15,244 bases of DNA from Bacteroidaceae bacterium (GTDB lineage Bacteria; Bacteroidota; Bacteroidia; Bacteroidales; Bacteroidaceae), in contig JAFYWE010000217.1 of assembly GCA_017558165.1 (NCBI GenBank), positions 1 through 15,244 of the forward strand. The letters are read 5' to 3'. Positions 1-6,290 of this stretch are shown here, piece by piece. Every line of letters begins with the position of its first letter. The stretch's first letter is position 1. Made by a program: the position numbers and the translations under genes. The notes below the pieces were generated by a model. It saw nothing but the letters and a program-made list of their open reading frames with translations, did no database searches and was not told the DNA's origin.

Positions 1-214
1 CAACACCTACAGTACCTGACATCTTACGTACTGTGAAACGCTTCTCGTTGCCGTGACCGCTGATGCGGATAACAACACCACGATAAAGCTGGATACGCTC
101 CTTTGTTCCCTCAATGATCTTGTAAGCTACTGTGATTGTGTCACCTGGGTGGAACTCCATCTCGCGCTTTACGTCAGTAGCAAATGCTTCTTTAGCAATT
201 TTAATTAAATCCAT
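1..214 (-). CDS. rplS: 50S ribosomal protein L19, 5' part (cut by window edge)
   Basis: The reverse strand from the ATG at 214-212 encodes about 71 residues beginning MDLIKIAKEAFATD, followed by a conserved L19 core: FHPGDTITVAYKI, then RIQLYRGVVIRISG, then FTVRKMSGTVGV. L19 is a protein of the large ribosomal subunit at the 30S-50S interface. Bacterial L19 is usually about 115 residues, so roughly the last 45 lie beyond position 1. The start is supported by the N-terminus matching L19 and by an A/T-rich leader without a Shine-Dalgarno sequence, as is usual in Bacteroidota. The gene is divergent from the thioredoxin-like genes and has its own good promoter. Nothing odd is seen in the visible part. 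Identification is near certain. Confidence 0.95.
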   Translation of the reverse strand, partial: MDLIKIAKEAFATDVKREMEFHPGDTITVAYKIIEGTKERIQLYRGVVIRISGHGNEKRFTVRKMSGTVGV

Positions 215-299
215 TTTTTTGATTTGTTAAATTGTTCAATCATTCAAACGTAACATATCAAGTTACTCTTCCTTGACAGCGATTACGCCGAAAGCGCGG

Positions 300-331
300 C
301 AAAGGTAGCTCAAATTTCTTGTTCTACCAAA
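300..331 (-). promoter_or_regulatory. Bacteroidota-type promoter of rplS
   Basis: Read on the minus strand, TACCTTTG (307-300) matches the -7 consensus TAnnTTTG. A TTTGG element (331-327) lies upstream with 20 bases between TTG and the -7 box, which is the expected spacing. The predicted transcript would begin near 293, giving a leader of about 80 nt before the rplS ATG. A short GGTAG/CTACC inverted repeat (304-308 and 324-328) overlaps both elements and may be chance. Confidence 0.7.
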
Positions 332-368
332 TGTTGGCCTCCGGTTTTGTCATTATTCCGCTCAAAAA

Positions 369-400
369 TTGTGCATTTTAAGGATGTTGTGCTATTTTTG
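369..400 (+). promoter_or_regulatory. Bacteroidota-type promoter of the first TlpA-like gene
   Basis: TATTTTTG at 393-400 fits the -7 consensus TAnnTTTG, and a TTG at 369-371 lies 21 bases upstream as the -33 element. Transcription would start near 406, giving a leader of about 90-110 nt. The promoter is back to back with that of rplS. Confidence 0.6.
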
Positions 401-494
401 CGTCGTTGAAACATAAGAATTTACGGAAAACGATGTGCGCCTCTTGCGGTGTTTGTAGTCGTGCCGCTCCCGTAATCCGGTGATGACAGTGTAA

Positions 495-1586
495 ATGAAC
501 GATAAATATATGAAGAACATGAAAAAGTTATTTTTGCTTCTGCTTCCGTTTGCATTCTGTGCATGTGGCGGCAACGATGCGGGATGCCGCATCAGCGGTG
601 TGCTTGACAGTGGCCTTGCCGGTCATCAGGTAGTACTCACTGATATGAATGATCACGTTGTCGATTCGGCTCTCATTGCGGCCGATGGTGCTTTCGTTTT
701 CAACCTGGGCGAGTGCGAGCCGGCAATGCGTGTTGCCAAGTTCGGCGGCTATGAGTGCAGGGTCCTTGTAGAGAAGGGTATAAAGGCTACGCTTGACCTG
801 CCTGCCGGCAAGGTTGAGGACGGTGGCGTGAACAGTGCGTACTACAACTATCTTGCCGACCGCGCCGGGCTTGCGGCCAAGTATGATCTCTTGTGTAACG
901 ACTGTTATGACGAGTCTCTCAGCCCCGAGCGCAGGGATGCCGCAAGGGACGAGATGCGCAGCACCAGTGCCAGAATGCGTGAGCTCTGCCTTGAGCGCGC
1001 AGTCGAGAACAAGGATAACATCGCCGGTCCTGCAATCCTGCTCAACTATGGCCTCTCATTCTATGCCAAGTCGGTTGCATATTATGATTCTGTAGTAGGC
1101 CTCTTCCCATATGCCCAGTACTTCAAGAACTATGGCCGTGAGCGCGAGATGGTGGTGCAGAAGTACATCTCGGCCGAGGGCTCCATGTTCATCGATTTCG
1201 ATGCAAGGGACTGGGACGGCAATGCCGTTAAGCTCTCCGACTATGTGGGCAAGGGCAAATATGTGCTCGTTGATTTTTGGGCAAGCTGGTGCGGTCCATG
1301 CCGTGGTGAGATTCCTAACCTCAACGCCATACATGACCGCTTCGATGGCGAGAACTTCATGGTAATAGGCATTGATGTCGAGGACAACATCGGTGCGGCG
1401 AAGGATGCCGCAGTGGAGGAGGGTGTGAAGTATACGCTTCTTGATGCCAATGGTGTGCCTGTGCTCCGCAAGTACGGTGTCTCTTCAATACCACACATCA
1501 TTCTCTTTGCTCCCGACGGCACAATCCTCAAGCGCGGTCTGCGTGGTGAGGCCATCGGCAAGTATGTGGAGGAGAAACTGAAGTGA
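495..1586 (+). CDS. TlpA-like thiol-disulfide oxidoreductase, probable lipoprotein (paralog 1)
   Basis: This is a 363-aa exported thioredoxin-fold protein. The N-terminus is a lipoprotein signal (MKKLFLLLLPFAFCAC), with Cys24 the likeliest lipidated residue because Ala23 precedes it. Residues about 30-110 look like DUF4369, found with TlpA proteins in Bacteroidota. A helical middle follows, then a thioredoxin domain from about 230 with the active site WCGPC (Cys266, Cys269) and the cis-proline loop SSIPH (Pro333). Such proteins usually reduce or exchange disulfides in periplasmic proteins, including in cytochrome c maturation; the partner is unknown here. The longest start (495) is given. In-frame ATGs at 510 and 519 are equally plausible, and 519 gives the most typical signal peptide. 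A terminator follows directly, so this gene appears to be its own transcription unit. It is paralogous to the next two genes, with almost identical DNA around the active site. Confidence 0.9.
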   Translation: MNDKYMKNMKKLFLLLLPFAFCACGGNDAGCRISGVLDSGLAGHQVVLTDMNDHVVDSALIAADGAFVFNLGECEPAMRVAKFGGYECRVLVEKGIKATLDLPAGKVEDGGVNSAYYNYLADRAGLAAKYDLLCNDCYDESLSPERRDAARDEMRSTSARMRELCLERAVENKDNIAGPAILLNYGLSFYAKSVAYYDSVVGLFPYAQYFKNYGREREMVVQKYISAEGSMFIDFDARDWDGNAVKLSDYVGKGKYVLVDFWASWCGPCRGEIPNLNAIHDRFDGENFMVIGIDVEDNIGAAKDAAVEEGVKYTLLDANGVPVLRKYGVSSIPHIILFAPDGTILKRGLRGEAIGKYVEEKLK

Positions 1587-1602
1587 TATAGCGCTCTTGT
1601 AT

Positions 1603-1649
1603 AAGGCAGGGCTGTCCTTTGTGTTTGAGGGATAGCCCTGCCTTTATTT
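1603..1649 (+). terminator. Rho-independent terminator after TlpA-like paralog 1
   Basis: AAGGCAGGGCT (1603-1613) pairs perfectly with AGCCCTGCCTT (1634-1644). The stem can be extended by four more pairs, one of them G-U, and is followed by TTTATTT. Confidence 0.85.
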
Positions 1650-1666
1650 GTTAAGGCGTGCGAAAA

Positions 1667-1697
1667 TTGTTTTTCTCATTGTCTTGTAGTAATTTTG
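1667..1697 (+). promoter_or_regulatory. Candidate promoter upstream of TlpA-like paralog 2
   Basis: TAATTTTG at 1690-1697 matches TAnnTTTG, and a TTG at 1667-1669 is 20 bases upstream. If used for the gene starting at 1983, it implies a leader of about 280 nt that contains the whole inverted-repeat element at 1711-1920. A second -7-like TATTTTTG (1886-1893) lies inside that element, nearer the gene, but its nearest TTG (1867-1869) is only 16 bases upstream. Which one is used cannot be settled from sequence. Confidence 0.5.
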
Positions 1698-1710
1698 CAC
1701 TCCGTTAGTC

Positions 1711-1920
1711 GCTTGCTTCTTTAAGAAGTTGTTTGAATTTATGTCCTTGAAATTTTTATAGAACTTTTTTAGAGTGTTTTTTTATTTTTCAAAGGCGCAT
1801 AGCGGGCTATGTAACTGCGAAAAAGAGAAAAACAGGCAAAAAAGGGCATAAAAATACAAGCACTTCTTGAGGACAATGTAAATAATATTTTTGAAAGAAA
1901 TTTAAACAGCTTCTAAGCGC
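1711..1920. repeat. Inverted-repeat-bounded element, MITE-like, about 200 bp
   Basis: The 397-base gap between paralogs 1 and 2 holds an imperfect inverted repeat. The left arm AGAAGTTGTTTGAATTT (1724-1740) and right arm AAATTTAAACAGCTTCT (1898-1914) are complementary over 17 positions, with only two transition differences; both become G-U pairs in RNA. A CGCTT at the outer left (1710-1714) also has its complement AAGCG at the outer right (1915-1919), offset by a 9-base difference in the left arm. The interior is very A/T rich, has no credible ORF, and contains a small CATAG-CTATG hairpin (1798-1811). The size, terminal inverted repeats and lack of coding capacity fit a miniature non-autonomous transposable element. 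A clean target-site duplication is not obvious, so the outer limits are approximate. It could instead be a structured leader RNA. Confidence 0.45.
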
Positions 1921-1982
1921 ATGGAGAATAAGGGCTTGTGGCCCTGTGCATCCTTCCAATCTGTAAACCAATCATACGATAT

Positions 1983-3071
1983 ATGAATAGAAGAACTGTT
2001 ATTACATTTGTTTTTATGCTTGTGTCGCTGTTCTCGGTGGCTCAGGATTACAAGATTTCCGGTATCGTAAGTACCGATTACAATGACAAGCCCGTATATC
2101 TTATCAACAAGAACGGTGGTGATACCATCGCGCACTCAACCGTTGTTGACGGCAAGTTCGGTTTCGCCGGCTCTCTTGCTGACCAGGCTGTGCTTGATGT
2201 CGTGGTCAACCGCATCAAGGGCTTGGCCGCTACTGTGCTCGTAGGTGAGGATACCGATGCCTCTGTGAACATGACTGTGCGCCCCGTAGCAATCAGTGAT
2301 AACGGTGGTCTCAATGACAAACTCGCCGAGATGTATGCGGGTGTCATTATGGCAAGCAGGGAGTCCAATGCTCTTGGTGCCAAGCTCCGCGAGGAGGGCA
2401 AGAGCGAGGAGGAGGTTGCTGTCGCTACAAATGCCGCAAGGAGTGCTCTGCATGATGTCTACCGCAATACCATAAGCGATAACCGCGACAATATTCTCGG
2501 TGCCTTCGTGCTCAACATGGTGGCGCGTGACCTCTATGCATCGTACGAGGCTCTCGATGCCAAGATGGCTGAGGTAAAGTACTCAGCCGCTTTCGCGTCA
2601 TTGGATAAGTTCCGTACAGGTCTCTACTATGCGGGCATGACAGGTCCTGGCAAGATGTTTGTCGATTTCGCAGGTCTTTCGCTTGACGGCCAGGCATCAA
2701 AGCTTTCCGATTATGTAGGTAAGGGCAAGTATGTGCTCGTTGATTTCTGGGCAAGCTGGTGTAACCCCTGTCGCAAGGAGATGCCCAATATCATTGAAGC
2801 CAACGCTAAGTATGCAAGCGACAAGTTCATGGTGGTGGGCGTGAACATCGGCGATGTCTATGATAAGTTCAAGGCGGCTGTCGAGGAACTCGGTATCGGT
2901 TATGCCCAGATATCTGTTCCCAAGGACTGCAAGGAGGCCGACAATGCTACCGTATTATATAATGTAGAGACAATCCCTTATCTTATACTCTTTGCTCCCG
3001 ACGGTACAATCCTTGAGCGTGGTTTCCACGGCAATGAGCTGTCCGATAAGATTGAGTTATATGTTAAATAA
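1983..3071 (+). CDS. TlpA-like thiol-disulfide oxidoreductase, periplasmic (paralog 2)
   Basis: This is a 362-aa protein starting at the ATG at 1983. That start gives a normal signal peptide (MNRRTVITFVFMLVSLFSVAQD, cleavage probably after Ala20). Upstream extension to a GTG at 1938 adds residues that do not look like part of a signal. There is no lipobox, so it is probably soluble in the periplasm. The order of parts matches its neighbours: a DUF4369-like N-terminal region, a helical middle containing the DNGGLNDK motif shared with paralog 3, and a thioredoxin domain with active site WCNPC (Cys260, Cys263) and cis-proline loop ETIPY (Pro332). The Asn in place of Gly in the CxxC centre differs from both paralogs and would be expected to shift redox potential. 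The gap of 82 bases to paralog 3 has no terminator, so the two may be co-transcribed. Confidence 0.9.
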   Translation: MNRRTVITFVFMLVSLFSVAQDYKISGIVSTDYNDKPVYLINKNGGDTIAHSTVVDGKFGFAGSLADQAVLDVVVNRIKGLAATVLVGEDTDASVNMTVRPVAISDNGGLNDKLAEMYAGVIMASRESNALGAKLREEGKSEEEVAVATNAARSALHDVYRNTISDNRDNILGAFVLNMVARDLYASYEALDAKMAEVKYSAAFASLDKFRTGLYYAGMTGPGKMFVDFAGLSLDGQASKLSDYVGKGKYVLVDFWASWCNPCRKEMPNIIEANAKYASDKFMVVGVNIGDVYDKFKAAVEELGIGYAQISVPKDCKEADNATVLYNVETIPYLILFAPDGTILERGFHGNELSDKIELYVK

Positions 3072-3153
3072 TGTAAATTTGAGTGTATTTTTCGACAGAT
3101 TGTCTTACCTTAGCGGGGTTATACAAGAATACTAACATTAAAAAATAAAGAAA

Positions 3154-4230
3154 ATGAGAATTTTGTCAATCATTGCTTTGTCAGCATTGGCGCTTTCAGC
3201 TACTACACAGAGCTATCACATCACCGGTAAGGCTGATGAGAAATCAGAGGGTAAGATGGTTTACCTCGTAGACCAGAACACATTGACCTATGCCGATTCT
3301 TGCGTAGTCAAGGATGGTGCATTCGAGTTCAAGGGCGATGCAAACGACCAGTGCCTCTTCGAGTTGAACATCAACAAGAACAGAAGAAACAAGGCTTATG
3401 TGATTGTCGAGCCAAACTCTAACGTAGCAGTCGACTTCTCGGGACGTGCTGCAAGTGTTACCGATAACGGCGGTCTCAACGACAAGGTTACAGCTATCAA
3501 CGATGCTGTTACTACAGCAGGCAACGCTGTAAACGCGAAGATCCAGCAGTTGCAGACTGAGGGCAAGTCGCAGAAGGAGATATCTGAGATATTGAACCCG
3601 GATCTTGAGGCTATCTATGATATCTACCGCAATGCAATCGAGGAGAACAAGGACAACATGGTCGGTGCATACATCCTCGGTATGGTTGCAAACCAGTTCT
3701 ACACAACACTCGAGGAACTCGACGTTGTATTGGCCAAGGTGAAGTATGCAAACAACATCGCGGCTATCAGAAAGGGTCGTGAGGAGTATGTTAAGGCTGC
3801 CGCTACACAGGCCGGCAAGATGTTCGTTGACTTCACCGGTCTTACCGTTGACGGTCAGGCATCAAAGCTCTCTGACTATGTAGGTAAGGGTCAGTATGTA
3901 CTTGTTGACTTCTGGGCAAGCTGGTGTGGTCCTTGCCAGGGCGAGATTCCTAACCTCATCGAGTTGCAGAACAAGTTCGGTGGCGAGAAGTTTACAGTAC
4001 TTGGCGTTAACGTATGGGATGAGGAGGAGAAGTTCAAGGCTGCTCTCACAGAGGAGGGCATCACATATCCTCAGATCTTCGTTCCACGCAACAACAAGGA
4101 CAACGCTACAGAGCTCTATGGTATCAAGGGTATTCCACAGATCATCCTCTTCGGTCCTGATGGCGTTATCATCAAGCGCGACCTCCGTGGTGAGGCTATG
4201 AAGGCTCTTGTTGAGGAGAAGTTGAAGTAA
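3154..4230 (+). CDS. TlpA-like thiol-disulfide oxidoreductase, periplasmic (paralog 3)
   Basis: This is a 358-aa protein with a short signal sequence (MRILSIIALSALALSATTQ) and no lipobox. A DUF4369-like region covers about residues 20-110 and a helical segment follows. The C-terminal thioredoxin domain has active site WCGPC (Cys258, Cys261) and cis-proline loop KGIPQ (Pro328). The inferred role is thiol-disulfide exchange in the periplasm, as for its neighbours. The start is preceded by a purine-rich AAAGAAA, typical of well-translated Bacteroidota genes. A possible weak -7 (TACCTTAG, 3106-3113) lies upstream, so transcription could come from there, from paralog 2, or both. Its codons look more restricted (more GTA, ACA, AAC, GGT) than those of paralog 1, which suggests higher expression. 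A long bidirectional terminator follows. Confidence 0.9.
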   Translation: MRILSIIALSALALSATTQSYHITGKADEKSEGKMVYLVDQNTLTYADSCVVKDGAFEFKGDANDQCLFELNINKNRRNKAYVIVEPNSNVAVDFSGRAASVTDNGGLNDKVTAINDAVTTAGNAVNAKIQQLQTEGKSQKEISEILNPDLEAIYDIYRNAIEENKDNMVGAYILGMVANQFYTTLEELDVVLAKVKYANNIAAIRKGREEYVKAAATQAGKMFVDFTGLTVDGQASKLSDYVGKGQYVLVDFWASWCGPCQGEIPNLIELQNKFGGEKFTVLGVNVWDEEEKFKAALTEEGITYPQIFVPRNNKDNATELYGIKGIPQIILFGPDGVIIKRDLRGEAMKALVEEKLK

Positions 4231-4246
4231 TCCAATAAGGTCATAT

Positions 4247-4286
4247 AACATAAAGAAGCCACGCGGTCGCGTGGCTTCTTTATGTT
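4247..4286. terminator. Bidirectional rho-independent terminator
   Basis: A 19-bp perfect inverted repeat (4247-4265 with 4268-4286) has a GC-rich core GCCACGCG/CGCGTGGC flanked by AAAGAA and TTCTTT. It separates convergent genes, and the A/T flanks are symmetrical, so it can act for the plus-strand TlpA block and for the minus-strand genes at 4305-4641. Confidence 0.9.
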
Positions 4287-4304
4287 ATGTAGTGTAGTAT
4301 GATG

Positions 4305-4397
4305 TCATGCCATCAGCCCGGTGTAGATGAAATAGCAGGCTACGCCTATGGCTGTGAGTATGATACTCTTTACAATGATATGTACAAGTGCTTTCAT
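4305..4397 (-). CDS. Possible 30-aa single-pass membrane peptide
   Basis: On the minus strand the ATG at 4397-4395 opens a 30-codon frame, MKALVHIIVKSIILTAIGVACYFIYTGLMA, ending in TGA. The sequence is one hydrophobic helix with a basic N-terminal side, as in small inner-membrane proteins. A purine-rich stretch (AAAGAAGA) lies just upstream. It sits 76 bases downstream of the ferredoxin gene in the same direction and before the shared bidirectional terminator. However, a good terminator lies between the two, and no clear promoter was found for the small frame. I do not recognise a family. It may be a real micropeptide or a chance frame; conservation of the hydrophobic pattern in relatives would decide. 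Confidence 0.4.
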   Translation of the reverse strand: MKALVHIIVKSIILTAIGVACYFIYTGLMA

Positions 4398-4420
4398 GGA
4401 GTCTTCTTTGTCAGGGTACT

Positions 4421-4448
4421 TAAAAAGGGGATACGTGCCGTATCCCCT
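4421..4448 (-). terminator. Terminator or 3' stabilising hairpin after ferredoxin
   Basis: On the minus strand GGGGATACG (4447-4439), loop GCA and CGTATCCCC (4435-4427) form a perfect 9-bp stem, followed immediately by TTTTT (4426-4422). It begins 26 bases after the ferredoxin stop codon, a standard position for a rho-independent terminator. Confidence 0.85.
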
Positions 4449-4473
4449 GATGAATTCTTGTTGTTCCGCGTTA

Positions 4474-4641
4474 TTAACCCTCGTGGATAGCCTCTGAAGG
4501 ACAAACACTTGCGCAAGAACCGCAGTCAATGCAGAGTTCTGGGTTGATTGAATACTTCTCACCCTCTGAAATTGCACCCTGTGGACACTCGTCGATACAA
4601 GTACCGCAAGCAACGCAGTCGTCTGAAATTACGTAAGCCAT
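4474..4641 (-). CDS. 2[4Fe-4S] ferredoxin
   Basis: This is a 55-aa soluble bacterial-type ferredoxin starting MAYVISDDCVACG. It has two CxxCxxCxxxCP clusters: Cys9, 12, 15 and 19 with Pro20, and Cys37, 40, 43 and 47 with Pro48. This is the clostridial-type pattern binding two [4Fe-4S] clusters that carry low-potential electrons in the cytoplasm, for example for pyruvate:ferredoxin oxidoreductase or hydrogenases. Fifty-five residues is the usual family length. The ATG at 4641 is chosen because upstream extension to 4737 adds non-ferredoxin sequence. An A/T-rich leader lies upstream; a TATCTTCG (4681-4674) resembles a -7 box with one mismatch but lacks a matching -33. Transcription ends at the hairpin 4448-4421. 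Confidence 0.95.
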   Translation of the reverse strand: MAYVISDDCVACGTCIDECPQGAISEGEKYSINPELCIDCGSCASVCPSEAIHEG

Positions 4642-4726
4642 AGTTGTAAAATTTAAATTTGTATTATCCACGGGCGAAGATAGTGCTTTTTGTATATATG
4701 CGTATCTCTGTTTGCTGTTTTTAACA

Positions 4727-4734
4727 TATTTTTG
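4727..4734 (+). promoter_or_regulatory. Candidate -7 element upstream of the PorT-family gene
   Basis: TATTTTTG matches TAnnTTTG and lies 74 bases before the ATG at 4809. No TTG sits at the normal 19-21 base spacing (a TTTG at 4711-4714 is too close), so this is a weak call. Confidence 0.3.
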
Positions 4735-4808
4735 CAATTGTTGTATTTCTGCAGTTTTTTTACGGCGCTATTGCAATATGCGGGCAGTTACCGCGTTATA
4801 TTGATTGA

Positions 4809-5513
4809 ATGAAGAGATTTTTACTTTACATATTACTCCTGCTGTTGTTGCCACAGGGTACGATGGCTCAGGAGCGCAAGGTGCAGAACAAACCGTATAT
4901 CGATTACAGGCGTCTGCACTATGGCTTCTTTGTTGGTGTGCACATGCAGGATATGGAGTTTGTTAACAACGGCTTCGTGACCCCTGAGGGCGAGTCCTGG
5001 TTTGCCGACGTCACGCAGTACAACCCCGGCTTCAGCGTGGGTGTGCTTGCCGACCTGCGCCTTGGCGAATACTTCTCGTTGCGCACGCTCCCTACCATGC
5101 ACTTCGGGCAGAACAGCATCGTGTTCCGCGAACAGGGCAGTGGCGAGATCTCGCGTCAGCTGGTAAAGACAACGTATGTGGCATTGCCATTCCATCTCAA
5201 GTATGCCGCGGAGCGTTTCAACAACTACCGCCCTTATGTGATGGCCGGTGTCAGTCCGATGATGAACCTTACCGTGAAGAAACAGAAGCAGTTGTTGCTC
5301 AAGAAGTTCGATTTTATGGTCGAGGTGGGTTTCGGTTGCGACTACTATCTGCCGTTCTTCAAACTTATTCCCGAGCTCAGGTTCGCTTTCAGTCTCCTTG
5401 ATGTGCTTGAGAAGGACCGTAAGGACTTGCTCGATGCCAACTATATCAAGTTCACGCAGTCGGTTGACAAGGTGGTGAGCAAGATGGTGATCCTCTCATT
5501 CTATTTTGAATAA
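4809..5513 (+). CDS. PorT-family outer-membrane beta-barrel protein
   Basis: This is a 234-aa protein with a signal peptide (MKRFLLYILLLLLLPQGTMAQ). The body alternates beta strands typical of a small outer-membrane barrel. Recognisable PorT-family stretches are PYIDYRRLHYGFFVGVHMQDM near the N-terminus, the middle YVALPFHLKYAAERFNNYRPYVMAG, and the C-terminal KFTQSVDKVVSKMVILSFYFE, which ends in an aromatic strand. PorT/SprT is an outer-membrane component of the type IX secretion and gliding machinery in some Bacteroidota. Many gut Bacteroidales keep a PorT homologue without the rest of that system, and no other component is in this window, so secretion function should not be assumed. The ATG at 4809 is fixed by the signal peptide. 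No terminator follows before the hydrolase gene. Confidence 0.85.
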   Translation: MKRFLLYILLLLLLPQGTMAQERKVQNKPYIDYRRLHYGFFVGVHMQDMEFVNNGFVTPEGESWFADVTQYNPGFSVGVLADLRLGEYFSLRTLPTMHFGQNSIVFREQGSGEISRQLVKTTYVALPFHLKYAAERFNNYRPYVMAGVSPMMNLTVKKQKQLLLKKFDFMVEVGFGCDYYLPFFKLIPELRFAFSLLDVLEKDRKDLLDANYIKFTQSVDKVVSKMVILSFYFE

Positions 5514-5520
5514 TAAAACG

Positions 5521-5595
5521 TACTTTTGTTGTCGGCGAGTCTTGTCACCGACGGTCGTGTGGGGCATGGATGAAGTCCGTGCCACGCGGGTGGCA
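5521..5595 (+). promoter_or_regulatory. -7-like element and structured leader before the hydrolase gene
   Basis: TACTTTTG (5521-5528) matches TAnnTTTG, though no well-spaced -33 is seen. Three hairpins follow. Hairpin A pairs 5531-5538 with 5545-5552, with one mismatch. Hairpin B pairs GGCATGGA (5563-5570) with TCCGTGCC (5576-5583), with one G-U. Hairpin C pairs TGCCAC (5580-5585) with GTGGCA (5590-5595) around a GCGG loop. B and C share bases 5580-5583 and are mutually exclusive. There is no U-run after C, so it is not an ordinary terminator. I recognise no known riboswitch class. Confidence 0.35.
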
Positions 5596-5637
5596 AAAAT
5601 GAGCCGATAATACAATTAGACTGTATCTGAATCAAAT

Positions 5638-6255
5638 ATGGATAATCCTCGTAAACTGATGTACGTGCACGGCTTTGCCTCGTCGGGCAGCTCAGGCACG
5701 GTAATGACTTTGCGCCGTTATATGACGGGGTGGCGTGTTGTGGCGCCCGACCTGCCTGTAGATCCGTTCGAGGCTCTGCAGTTGTTGCGTGATATGGTTG
5801 AGCGCGAACAACCCGATATTGTCGTAGGTACCTCGATGGGCGGAATGTATACCCAGCAGTTGTGGGGCGTGCCACGCATTGTGGTGAACCCTTCGTTCGA
5901 GATGTCGCGCTCGTTGCTCTTCGGCAAGATGGGGCGCAACAAGTATACATCGAAGCGTCAGGATGGTGCTACGGAGTTCCGCATCGACAAGGGGGTAGTG
6001 GAGCGCTTCAAGCTCATGGAGAAGGAGCAGTTCAACGGGATAACCGATGATGAGAAGGCGTTTGTCGTAGGCCTCTTCGGTGACAAGGACCCGGTTGTGC
6101 ACTTCCAGCCCCTGATGGCGCAGCTGTACGGCGAGGAACGTTGTCGTTGGTTCCAGGGTGAGCACCGCCTCAATGACACCGTGGTGAAGAAGGTGCTCAT
6201 TCCGCTCATTGACGAGCTTGTCGGTATCAAGGACGAGGGCGAAAAGTGGTATTGA
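5638..6255 (+). CDS. YqiA-like alpha/beta hydrolase (probable esterase)
   Basis: This is a 205-aa cytoplasmic protein with no signal peptide. It has the alpha/beta-hydrolase layout of the YqiA/UPF0227 group: an early oxyanion HGF motif (His11-Phe13), then APDLP (36-40), the nucleophile elbow GTSMGG with Ser66, the acid in FGDKDPVV (Asp149 or Asp151) and the histidine in GEHRLND (His176). Family members are small esterases of poorly known physiological substrate, so only hydrolase activity is inferred. The ATG at 5638 opens directly onto the first strand (KLMYVHGF), supporting this start. It lies 124 bases after the PorT-family gene, with a structured leader between them. It is followed by the promoter of the TonB receptor operon without an obvious terminator. 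Confidence 0.85.
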   Translation: MDNPRKLMYVHGFASSGSSGTVMTLRRYMTGWRVVAPDLPVDPFEALQLLRDMVEREQPDIVVGTSMGGMYTQQLWGVPRIVVNPSFEMSRSLLFGKMGRNKYTSKRQDGATEFRIDKGVVERFKLMEKEQFNGITDDEKAFVVGLFGDKDPVVHFQPLMAQLYGEERCRWFQGEHRLNDTVVKKVLIPLIDELVGIKDEGEKWY

Positions 6256-6282
6256 TTCGGTGAATTATCCAATATTGCGTAT

Positions 6283-6290
6283 TATCTTTG
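6283..6290 (+). promoter_or_regulatory. -7 element of the TonB receptor operon
   Basis: TATCTTTG is a perfect TAnnTTTG match 45 bases before the TTG start at 6335. The -33 is poor: a TTCG at 6256-6259 is 23 bases away and a TTG at 6252-6254 is 28 away. A weak -33 suggests activator dependence. Two inverted repeats lie just downstream: CTCTA-N5-TAGAG (6293-6307) and GATAT-N8-ATATC (6307-6324). Confidence 0.5.

Noticed and set aside
304..328. GGTAG/CTACC inverted repeat over the rplS promoter
   Set aside because: Five-base arms with a 15-base centre are easily found by chance, and both arms coincide with promoter-element bases that are constrained anyway.
1931..1945. AGGGC/GCCCT hairpin just upstream of paralog 2
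   Set aside because: Only five pairs, no U-run and not positioned over the start codon; too weak to call an attenuator.
1938..1982. Upstream GTG start extending TlpA-like paralog 2 by 15 residues
   Set aside because: The added residues do not form a signal peptide, while the ATG at 1983 gives a standard one.
4299..4490. 63-aa plus-strand frame overlapping the ferredoxin 3' end
   Set aside because: It overlaps two terminators and the antisense of the ferredoxin tail, has no family resemblance and no promoter.
5501..5950. 149-aa minus-strand frame at the PorT/hydrolase junction
   Set aside because: It is antisense to the hydrolase, Arg/Ser/Pro/Thr-rich and low in motif content, and reads through the structured leader; it is a shadow frame.
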